Shown piece after piece: positions 1 to 10,000 of a DNA stretch of 64,000 nucleotides. The DNA is taken from contig CAJINV010000008.1 of assembly GCA_905178155.1 (NCBI GenBank), positions 930,001 to 994,000 of the forward strand. The letters are read 5' to 3'. The position numbers were made by a program, and so were the translations under genes. Within the stretch, counting starts at the first letter, position 1. Each line of letters begins with the position of its first letter. Source of the DNA: Amoebophrya sp. A120. Taxonomy: Eukaryota > Sar > Dinophyceae > Syndiniales > Amoebophryaceae. The notes beneath the pieces are model-generated. The model had not been told where the DNA came from and searched no databases. It worked only from the letters and a program-made list of their open reading frames with translations.

Positions 1-2028
1 GTGGCTCCCGCCAAGTATCCCTCGACGCCGTACCTACCCTTCTCGCCTTCCGTTGCGAGTGGGGACGAGACACTGACTGCAGGTCGTGGGCTACTTTTCC
101 AAACGTCACCGCTGACAGTAGGTAGTCGGGACGAGGAGAGGAAGCTGGGTCAATCCTACGAAGTCGTCATCACAGAGAAGCTGGACGGAGGAAATTGCTG
201 CATCAAGGACGGTGGCGTGGTCTATGCGCGAACTCATGCCCATCCTGCCGATCACGCAAGTTTCCATGCGGTAAAGCAACTGCTGCGAGCCACACTGGTC
301 CCTGTTTCATCGGCCGCAGCTTCGAGCACTGGCGCAGGGAAAAACAAAAGCTGCGATCCAAGCATGGCCGCCAGTTGTACTAGGCCGTTGGCCTCGCTGC
401 TGCAGTCCAGCGTTCCGGCGGGGCTCGAACTGTACGGCGAAAACCTTTCCGCCGTCCACAGCATTCGCTATGAACCGGAGGTGAAGTTTCCCTTTTACCT
501 CTTTGCCGTCCGTCTGGACGGCCTGTGGCTGAGCTGGGATCGCGTTGAGCACATTGCCAAGAAATTGCGCCTGCCACTAGTGCCTGTGAAGTACAAGGGA
601 CCCGCACTGTCCTTGGAAGAGTTGGAGAGACGAATGGCCACATGGGCCCAAGAGCCCAGCGGAATATTGTTCTGCGAAAATGATCAAGACCACGAGGCTG
701 AGGAGATGCAGCAGACCGGAGAAGGCGGTGCTCAGACGAGACTTACGCGCCCGGAGGGCTTTGTGGTACGGACCGCCGGTACAATACGAGACTTCTCAGC
801 CAACGTTGCCAAGTACGTTCGCGCGAACCATTTGCAGACAGCTCCAGACTTTAAGCGTACGTGGCAACGGCAGCGAATTCGATTTTCTGACATGGGTGAG
901 TTTCTAGAGTACGAACGGGACGATCCGCACAAAGAGACGAGCTCAGTCGAGGCGCTCCCTTCTGCAAGTGGTCCAGGTAGCGATTCGCTTGCTTGCACTC
1001 AAGGCGGGGAGAAAAAAATGCAGAATGAGCAAACTGGAAACGCTTCTAGCAACCACCGACACGACGGAGAGGACGCTCGTTCGGGTAAAAATGCCGGAGA
1101 AAAATCGTCCATTGCCGCCTGTGCGCCAAGGACCCAGGTTCGCCTCGTTGTTCTTGTGGGACTACCTGGGTCAGGCAAGTCGTCCTTTGTGTCCCGACTC
1201 CGTGCCGGATTTTTGCGATGCGGGTACGGACCCCCGATCGTGCTGTCGCAGGACGAGATCGGGCGCGAGGGGGTGGAGGGCGGCATTGGTGCGGCGTGGA
1301 AATCCGTGGCGAATGCTGCAAAGTCTAGTAGCAAGAAGAACGACCCTGCTCTGTTGGTTGTGGACCGCACGAACCTCCTGCAGCGAGACCGACTGCAGCT
1401 GCTTGATCTGTGTTTTCAACCACCCAAAGAGTCCGTCCTTTGTGTGTACTTTCCCGCGGATGCTGAGACGTGCACGGAACGGGTGCAGCTGCGTATGGAT
1501 CACCCGTCGATACCCTTTGGACGAGGTCGAAAAGTGGTTGAAAGCTTTATCCAACGTGGAATCGAAAGCCCTGACATGGACGACGGCCTATATCACGCGG
1601 TTGTCCGTTGCGCTTCTCACGTGGATGTCGACATCACGCTACAGAACTATTTCGGCGTGCTGCCTTTGCCAGAAAAAATCTCTGCTCGAGGAGGTTTTGC
1701 TCAAGAAGATGAACAAAAACCACACGACGAAACACGTGGCGCCAACGCATGCGAAGCGTCTGCAGAAGATTTAGACTGCCTGCGCACCGCTGTGCAAAAG
1801 GCATTACTGCCAGTTGATAACGCATGGCCGGCTCGTAAAATTTACTGGTTCAACGATGAGCGAGAGGTCTTTTACGTGCACGCGCAGGAAGCCAGAGGAT
1901 TTCCGCGAGTTGGGCACGTCGCCGGCCTGAACGCGCGTGTACGATTCTTTCCCGAGTACGAATGGTTGGACGAGGAAGCCGCCCAGGCGCGCGCTGCCAT
2001 CGCAGGGAAGGAAGTTTTTTGGGCCTGA
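1..2028 (+). CDS. RNA ligase fused to polynucleotide kinase (5' partial)
   Basis: A 675-codon frame is open from the first base, so the true start may lie upstream. The N-terminal part is a covalent nucleotidyltransferase (RNA ligase) domain. The adenylation motif KLDGGN is near residue 60, motif IV (EGFVVRT) near 252 and motif V (VAKYVRANH) near 271. After a low-complexity linker comes a P-loop kinase with Walker A GLPGSGKS near residue 388 and VDRTN near 456, as in AAA_33-type polynucleotide kinases. The predicted role is repair or sealing of broken RNA: the kinase phosphorylates 5'-OH ends and the ligase joins them through ligase-AMP and RNA-adenylate. The last ~80 residues are an aromatic-rich region I do not recognise. 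The domain pair is clear; the exact subfamily (T4 Rnl2-like or DRB0094-like) and the substrate are inference. No intron is needed. Confidence 0.82.
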   Translation: MAPAKYPSTPYLPFSPSVASGDETLTAGRGLLFQTSPLTVGSRDEERKLGQSYEVVITEKLDGGNCCIKDGGVVYARTHAHPADHASFHAVKQLLRATLVPVSSAAASSTGAGKNKSCDPSMAASCTRPLASLLQSSVPAGLELYGENLSAVHSIRYEPEVKFPFYLFAVRLDGLWLSWDRVEHIAKKLRLPLVPVKYKGPALSLEELERRMATWAQEPSGILFCENDQDHEAEEMQQTGEGGAQTRLTRPEGFVVRTAGTIRDFSANVAKYVRANHLQTAPDFKRTWQRQRIRFSDMGEFLEYERDDPHKETSSVEALPSASGPGSDSLACTQGGEKKMQNEQTGNASSNHRHDGEDARSGKNAGEKSSIAACAPRTQVRLVVLVGLPGSGKSSFVSRLRAGFLRCGYGPPIVLSQDEIGREGVEGGIGAAWKSVANAAKSSSKKNDPALLVVDRTNLLQRDRLQLLDLCFQPPKESVLCVYFPADAETCTERVQLRMDHPSIPFGRGRKVVESFIQRGIESPDMDDGLYHAVVRCASHVDVDITLQNYFGVLPLPEKISARGGFAQEDEQKPHDETRGANACEASAEDLDCLRTAVQKALLPVDNAWPARKIYWFNDEREVFYVHAQEARGFPRVGHVAGLNARVRFFPEYEWLDEEAAQARAAIAGKEVFWA

Positions 2029-2484
2029 CTAGAGGTGGCAGCTTCCACCTAGGGCATCACTAGCTGAAACTTCTTCATGCAAAATGGAAAAGAGTGTAAA
2101 GGATGAAGAAGGTGGGAGGTGCTTCCTTGCAAAAAAATTGAGCTTGTTTTTAGTGCGGGCTAACAAGATGTTAATGTTTTCTGCATTGTTTTTGTTCATC
2201 ACATTGGTTTTGGTCCACCGACTGGAAACGAGCGATCGCTGTTCTCGATCGCGTGTCCTTCCCCGTTCTACTGCAATATACTCAACACCGCGGACGCTGG
2301 GCTTTTTCGAATGCTCCGTGTCGTTTTTTCTTTTTTCTGGGTGTTCGTCCTGCGCTTCTTTCCAATAGCTACGGTGGTGGTGGTGCTCCCGAGCTCATGC
2401 TCTTTCTTTTTGTACTTCAGATTTTCATCTTTGAGTCGCAGATGCGGTATACCAAGTCTATCAGCTGCACTTGCTCACGCGAAA
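2029..2484. other. AT-rich spacer
   Basis: Spacer between the RNA ligase stop and the chosen start of the methyltransferase gene. The frame of the next gene stays open back to an ATG at 2311, so its 5' UTR or an N-terminal extension may lie here. I see no RNA gene or repeat. Confidence 0.5.
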
Positions 2485-5400
2485 ATGTTCTTTCAGGTCA
2501 GCTTGGTTGTTCATCGCCGGCTTGTGTTGCTTTTCTGTAGCTGTATCATTTTCTTTTTCAACGAACTACGCCATGTCCGTATCAGCGTGAAAAATCCTCC
2601 CTCCCCATATGAAAACGAAGCTTCTGATGCTGGATTTGCGTACACAATTTAGATTTGTCTTGCTGGGGAGGACTGCAGGCCCGTACTAAGCCCGAGTAGA
2701 CAGGTTTTGGCCTAGGCGCTTAGCATGGCAGACGTCTACACTGGAAGCACAACAGCACGACAAGCCGCCTGTAGAATGCGGCGGAGCCTGTGGAGTTGCC
2801 TTCATGCAACACAGAGACGATTTGTGGTCACAAATCAGCAACACAAATTTTTGAAAACGTGCCGTGTCAATATGGGGAGGGGGGATTTTTCCTTTTGATA
2901 GTCCGAGCAGCCTTTGATCAGGGATTCCTCGACCGCCCGTTCGTCTACACTTTGCAGCGCACAAACGAATATCTCGATGTGGATGTTGAAGACGAGCGTG
3001 CGGACGAACAAGCCTCAAGCGGCACCGCCACGACCTGGCGCCAGACTGGCTCAGCCTTCGTCGCGCGTGTCCTACAGGAGCTTGTCGGAGCATCCAGGGG
3101 AGGATCTTCTCGAGGCCCCACTTGGTACGTCGGGGAACAGTACCAGTCCCCCTTTCGGCTGCACTCGAACAGCACGAAGATACAACGAGCAGTCGAACTC
3201 GGATCGGAAAGACAAAGAACTTCAAAAGCAGGGCTGGAAGATGCACGAGCGCCTTCGTGCCAAAATGAGGTGTTTGCGCTTTCCCTGGGGAACAATCTGA
3301 TCTTCGATCGAAGTGGCGTCGTCGAAGTTGGTGTGCTACAAAATGATCGTGATGGAGGGCAGCTGCACACAGAATCATCGACGTTGGACCTAGACGATGG
3401 GGTAGTGTTGCTGAGCCCAGAGGACGACGAGGATCAGGATGTAGGATTCTTCCAGCCCGTTGGCAAGGCAGCTCAGTTTAGATATTCTCGCTGGTCGTCT
3501 TGCAGCTCAAATGTTGGACACGGCGGGGACGACGAGAGCTCGTTTTCAACATCCCGCGGAGACGACTATGCTGCACGGGATTTTCTCACGGGCCGGGCAC
3601 GCCTGCGGATTCGATTTCCTCACTTGGTTCGAAACATGTGGCGCCACCGAGAAACAAAGGAACGTTCGCCAAATACACACGAAAGCGTTGTGTATCCCTC
3701 TGCGACGCTCGACGTGCGATTCAAAAGCAGCAAGGACGAAGCAGCTGAGAACGCGCTGGACGACCCATCAGGAGATGATCGACAAAATAACGACGTGCTC
3801 GTGCAGTCTTTGCGTTTAACCTACCTCGCCGCCAGAAGCGGAAGCCCCGGCGTGGACTCGCGGCCACAGCCTCTATTGACGACTGTATTACGGAGCGATC
3901 AGGTGTCCGTTTTGTTGGAGAAGAAAAGGACGCAACACGCACAGATAAAATCCATTCACCTGCACCGCGATCTGCGCATTGCGGATCGAGCGCTTCTGTA
4001 CGTTGGTGCGGCCGATTACGAAGAGCTGGTCACAGATCGGACCAACGTGTTCACGCGCTACAAAGCCGCGTGGTTCTTTGAAGCAGACCCGGTCACGTAT
4101 GCGAAGCTGCAAACGAACTTGCGAGTTGCAAACAAGAAGTACGGGGGCAGTACTGATCTTCCTGCAGAGGACAGACCCATGGCCGGCGACGTGTGTTTCT
4201 GCGCGAGCAGCCGCATCGTGAACGAGCAGCAGGACGGGACGGTGGACTTTCGCGTGCATGACTGGCAGGCCATCGATGTTGTGCAGGAGCGGTTTGGCTG
4301 GGACTTCCGAATGGGGAGCCTACTGGAGACGAAGATGCCCGAGGAAGGCACGTTCAAGGGCGACGAGGGTCACAACGGGGAAGAGGGAGAGGCGGCAGGT
4401 GGCTCTCCTGCCTTCTCTTCCTTTGACGAGCAGTATAACGCTACGGTGCTCCAGTTGCCAACTACAACGCTATCGACGATAATGCGCGGTATTGCGTTCG
4501 GGTTTTTCACGCCTCATCACCAGAGCGTGAGAGAGAAGGAAGCTAAGTCTTCACGACCCCTCACAAGTGCTGGGCAGGCCGGTACAGCAACATCAGCTAC
4601 AGCACCACTGCTCGCCCCGTCGTGTTGCATCGATCCGGTGGGGGAAGCGAAGAAAGCGGAAGCTAACATTAGTTTCGTACAAGAGGTGGAAGCAAAAAGG
4701 TCGTCCACCGCAAAACCCTCAGTGGTGTCGGCTTCCGCAGTCGCGCCCGCATCGCAAAGCGAAGTAGATGTCGGATCATTCGACTTTCATAGTTTGAAGC
4801 AACTGAAGAAGGACCCGTTTGCCTCGTCGCGGATACCGCCCAGCCCCGCTGCCGACGTCGTGGGGATTCTCCAGGAGCAGGCGTGCAGAAAAGCGGCGGA
4901 GCATCATGACGCATCTGCGGTCGACATCAGAACCAAAAGGAAGGCCAGTGCCGCGTGTAAAGTTGTTCATGGGAGGACCACGCAGCCCAGTCAGGTTCTG
5001 GATAGCGGAGATGGTCGTGAAGAGCGCCGGCCGGTTCATGGTGCCAAGAACAAGATCCAGTTCGATCTGATCATCGATGTGCAGGGGGCGGAGCTGAGCG
5101 TGCTTGCGGGGATAGAACAAGACGCGGACTGGGAGCGCATTGGGTCGATCGGTATCGAGATTACGACGCTCGAGTACAAGAGCTTTCCCACGTACATCGG
5201 CGGGGCGAAATTTCCGGACGTCGACAACCTGCTCACCAAGCGAGGCTTTGTTCTGCAGCCCACCTGGCAGATCAACCCCGCGTGGATTTTTGGCGCGGGA
5301 TGGAAGTACCAGGCGGCCGAGGTGGTGTCCTGCAACCGGGTGACGGACCTCGCCTTCGCGCTGGAGCGGTCGAAGCGGCACCTGTTTTCCCTGGGCCTGC

Positions 5401-6275
5401 CACCGCACCAGCACGGACTCGATCACAAAGAGCCGGTTTTTTCCGGGCCTCCCGGCCTACCGGAGGCTGCGAGGACGCAGTACGAGGCGCGGGTGGACGC
5501 GATCAACAGAATAGTGAAGGAGGCACAAGCTGTTACTGCCCTTTTGGAAGCGGGAACAAACACACGGGAGTTCGTGCAAGTGCCCGTGTTTGGGGACGGC
5601 TTTTTGGCGGAACACCTGCATATTACCCCGGCTGGCGAACACGCGGCGCGTCGTCTGCCCCAGGACGAGAGCGGGGGCTCCAAGAACGAACGTTCGGATG
5701 ATGTCGATGCTGGTCGCGAGCAGCGAAAAGTTGCGCTATCTCCTGAAGATATGAGGCTCTTTCCTCGGCTTCGCACTCTTGCGCGGAAGCTAGGGACGGT
5801 GTTGCGGTTGCTACGGACAGTATTGCGCATTACGGACCTTTTCGTTCGGCCCGACCTGCTGAAGCTCATACAGAAATGGGGGCTCGAACGAGAGTTGCTG
5901 GAAGATCTCCCTGTATGGGAGGACGCGGTGGAAGAGAGTGTGGCACTGTCACCGCTGGAACGCAAAAAAAAGCTGGAGCAGGAACAAGAAGAACAGAGGC
6001 GAAGCAGGGCATCACAAAGAGAGGGGTTGGAGGAGCGGCAAGATCGGCTCCGGCTGGACGATGTCAGGGGCAAGAATAGTATATTCGATAATTCAGAATC
6101 AGATGAGGAAGAGCATCAGAATCCTCAGACAGTTGCAAGGACTTTGGAATTAGTCCAGAACCTGGCTGACGCTCGCTATCTGTGCCATGTTGCCTGGATT
6201 CCCTCCCACGGAGACGCGGAGTACTCGCGCATGCATTTGCTGCAAGTGGGTCGCCATTTCGTCCAAGAGATTTGA
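2485..6275 (+). CDS. Membrane-anchored FkbM-family methyltransferase
   Basis: Two exons, 2485-2579 and 2906-6275, give 1154 aa once the introner at 2580-2900 and one copy of its duplication are removed; the junction reads NELRHVR/AAFDQGF in frame. The N-terminus is a short hydrophobic signal anchor (MFFQVSLVVHRRLVLLFCSC), so a type II Golgi or ER protein is likely. The catalytic region is FkbM-like: an AdoMet-binding strand ALLYVGAADYEEL near residue 393, FFEADPVTYAKLQTNLRVAN soon after, and the diagnostic DVQGAELSVLAGIE near 755. A long acidic, low-complexity insert separates these halves. FkbM enzymes methylate hydroxyl groups, often on glycans; the substrate here is unknown. The C-terminal ~300 residues are basic or coiled-coil-like with no recognised domain. 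An in-frame ATG at 2311 would add 58 residues, also hydrophobic. Confidence 0.78.
2580..2900 (+). mobile_element. Introner element IE1 (TATC...GATA, CCCC-rich TIR family)
   Basis: A 321-bp insertion in the methyltransferase gene. The left end reads TATCAGCGTGAAAAATCC and the right end, read as reverse complement, TATCAAAAGGAAAAATCC; both continue into a C-rich CCTCCCCATAT tract. The 5-bp direct repeat GTCCG flanks it at 2575-2579 and 2901-2905. Dropping the element plus one GTCCG rejoins the frame. No transposase is encoded, so it is non-autonomous. No choice of border inside the duplication gives GT-AG. Confidence 0.9.
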
Positions 6276-7078
6276 AGGAAAAATCGCACATAGGGTTTGG
6301 AAAGTCAAAGTGGCGTTGGAGTTTGTTGAAGCGTTTGCATTTGTTCTGTGGATCTTTCAGTGCTGAGTTCGATCTGCTCGGGAGATGTCAGAGTCTGCCT
6401 CGCACGTAGTGAAAACTGCTCATAGTAATCTTGTCCGCCGTGTCGTGCTGCTTTGATATCGGTCAACATTCTCAAATGAGACAACAAGAAGAAGTAAGCC
6501 ATTTTTCAAAAGATCAGAAAAAGAAAATATCATATTTCCGTGTGATTTGTCGGTTGTCGTTGGATTGGTTCTTTGTTGATGCAGTCGTTCGTGAGAGCGA
6601 AGTACTTACTTAAAAAACTCTTTTCTTTTGTTTGCGTTCCTTATCTTTTCCGAAGTGCACGTGCAAAATGAAAAGCAAAGACAACAGCGAGGTTCAGTTA
6701 TATATTGTTTTCTTCTGCTCGATGGCGTGTGCTGTAGTATTTCTATTTCGTTTCGCTTGTACAACTGCCCGCCGCCGTCCTGGCTGTTCAGTTCTTTCCG
6801 GCCGTCTTTGACATCATGTATAAAAAATAGGGGTATGGAGGATGAAGTCCTCGCGAGATCAGCTTTGCACAGCTCCTCTCTCCCATCGGAATCACTTCTG
6901 TACGAAGATGTTGAATAATGACCCTAGAAGTTGCAACAAAAATAAATGAGACGCTCGCCGGCCGTTCATCTACTTAAGTTTTCTAGTGAGGTAACAATAG
7001 AAAATAAACAAGTATCTACCGCGTATTCTGCTGCTGCGTCTCAGACATGGGGACGGCGCAAAGCCGTAACTCCACACG
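6276..7078. other. Intergenic region
   Basis: About 800 bp of AT-rich sequence between the methyltransferase and the giant glycosyltransferase gene. It contains only short ORFs of skewed composition. I see no RNA gene, introner or long repeat. Confidence 0.5.
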
Positions 7079-10000
7079 ATGACGCCGATCCAGCACCGGG
7101 TGGCTGTATTTCTGAACAGGCTTTGGATTTGGTCTCTACTGTTTTTTCATCATCAGGTTTGGTTCTTTGAGTTCGCGAAAAGCGAATCCCCCCGGCTGTT
7201 CCTGCGTGAAGGCTACAATGACGAGTCCGCGCGCTCCTCTTACCAGCGTGAGGTCGCCTACGATGATATCTTGCACCTCCTCGACTTGGAGAAGTGGCGG
7301 CCCGGACTATCAAAAGGAAAAATCCCCCCTCCCCATATGGGACACGAAATCTGTGATGCTGTATTTGAGTACACAAATCGACTTGTAATGCTAGAAGGCC
7401 AAGAGACGCAGCTGTGGCCTCGTCTACAGGCAATTTGTCATGCTGTTTTCCACTTCCAGCTGCCCCCTGTAATGCTGAAGATGCAAGGCTTTCCCACGCC
7501 AACCAGCACTACAGTCCGCATCTTTTCCCTTCTAGCATGACAAAGCTGATTTGTGGCCACAAATCTGCATCACAAATTTCTATTTTGAGTATGGGGTGGG
7601 GGGATTTTTCACTTTGATACGGACATCCCATCATCTGGGCGCACCGCCGCCTCTTGCAGCGACGATTGGAGTATCAAATGTAAAAATGTCTGGGTCTGGA
7701 AGAATGCAAGTTTGTCATGCCAATTTTGGATTCTAGAAAAATCTGTAGTGCATGACCAGCAAGAGGAGCCCAGTTTCTGCTACGCGGGGAGGCCATTTGT
7801 CATGCGGAATAGGCATCAAGAAGCACTCAGAAAATCTGTGATGCCAGGGAATACATCACAGACGTCACGGGCCATGTAAAATCTGCATGACAAGTTCGCA
7901 TTCTTCCAGACCCAGACATTTTTACATTTGATATGGAGGAGAGCGACGCCTATAAAGAGTTTCTCGCACTGCAGAGGGAGCACCAGGGGCTCGAAAACGA
8001 ATGTACTCTGCAAGAAGCTCAAACTACGAGGGAACCGATGGGAGGGCAAAGCGACACGAGTTCCAAAGAAGATAGATGTCCGGAGGTTTTATATGCACTT
8101 CCGCGCGAAAAGAAGAAAAGGCTTCTGCAGTATGGGACGCTGGTGTCCTTCCTTGCCGCGTTTTCGCCCACGAACACTATCGACAAACTGAACGAGCAGG
8201 CAACGAGTATCTACAATCGAGTGCCGATACAGGAGTTCGTGCGCAGTACGCCAAGTGTGTACCGCTCGATTTTTCCAGCTGCTCTTTTTTCCCTCGGCGA
8301 GAACACGACGAAACGTGAAGTTGTATCCACGCCCGGCACCTCTGACACGCCAAACGAATCTCTGTCCTCGGATCTGGTTTCGTTTTTGCGTGTCTTCGTG
8401 GAGATCATCGAGGACCGGCTGCTGATTTTGGAGCAGCATTCGGACCATTACCGCACCAAGCCCATTTGGACATCGGCCGCGATGTGGGACGTCCCGGACC
8501 CCCCCTACTACACCCCAATCGAGGCAACGCGGCGCACAAGCGACGCGGATCTGCACGACGCGCTGGCGATGCAGATCAAGTCCTCGCACAAGGGCAGCGC
8601 AATCTGGAAGCAGCACCGCGAGTTCGGCGCGAGTCACAAGTTCGAGGACGTCGACTTTCGGCGCTCGCCGTTCACGCACGTGGGTGCCGCGTTGCCCTTC
8701 CAGACGCACGACCGATTGCGTTCGCGGCAGTGGGGGCCGGCGCAGCTGTTCTACACGCAGTTCTTCGATCGGAAGCTTCTGGACGTACCGGAAAACGTCC
8801 GCGAAATGTACGCACGGAGAACCCTCGGGACGGTGTTCCGAAAAGCCGCCACGGAAATTTCAGACGCAACCAAAATTTTTGCCGCTCTGAATTATGAACA
8901 CGATAGTGCAATAAAAGTAGAGCCCGAAGGAGCAGCAGATGATCAGAGTAAAAGCGTTGCGGCGCTTGCCGATAACGCGATGGCAGCAGCAGACACAGAG
9001 GAAGGAAAAGCTTCGCAGTATGAGCCGGCAACAAAAGGTGGAGTCTGGAATCACGAGTGGGCTTTGGATGAGAAAGGAGAAGCCGTCAGTCTGCGTGGCG
9101 GGATCTTTGGTTGGATGGTATCCGGCGAAGGCGGGGAAAAGATTCTACGCGACCTGAAACGCGGGCTGCGAATCGCCCCTCCGCCTTTGCAGAGCGGCAC
9201 AAATAATTCGACTCTGCTCGGGGCGTTGAAATACTACAACAATTCTGCGAAAAACGATAATTCTAGCAATTCCAGCAACGACGCTGGCGTCAGACCGGCA
9301 CATTTACTGACACGCGGCACGGTCATGGACGATTCGACTACTGCTTCAGCGAGCGTCTCGACGACGGCCAGCGCGTCGTTGACTACGATGAATAGCCCTA
9401 AAAATCACCCCAACTCGGTCTGGGAGCAGAGGTGGCGCGCCGCTGCAAAAGAAATCGGCGAAGCGCGCGAATGCATGGTTGCAAACAAGCAGCTAAATTC
9501 AAAATGGAGCTACGCAGAGATAGCCGCAAAGGTTTTGCAGTATCAAGGAGCCCCCTTCTGGAACAACAGCAAGGAAACTCACTACCTCACCTCGTCCTGT
9601 CCGGAGCTCCTGGGCAAGCGATTTCTTGACCAGCTCGCGACGTACACGCGGGGCTTGCGTGACGTTGCCATCATTTTGCTGGGGCGCGAGGAGCGGTTCC
9701 TGCTGGCCGAGGATTTGCACTCCGAGGACTACGGATTCAACGGCGCCCCCGATGACTTCGGTTTTCTGGACGTCGTTCACTTGCTGCAGGAACTGGGCAA
9801 AGATGCAGGGTTTTCCGAGAAGTTCTGGGAGCCTGTTGCGCTTTTACACCTGCTGCGCGGAGAGTTGCACTCTGCCGCGCGNNNNNNNNNNNNNNNNNNN
9901 NNNNNNNNNNNNNNNNNNNNNNNNNNNNNNNNNNNNNNNNNNNNNNNNNNNNNNNNNNNNNNNNNNNNNNNNNNNNNNNNNAATCCTCGCGCAGCGGTTT

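Noticed and set aside
9626-9881. Start of a separate 2752-aa protein at 9626
   Set aside because: The pre-gap part of that frame overlaps the real exon in another frame. The N run simply shifts the frame, so the true gene enters from 7939-9881 in frame 1.
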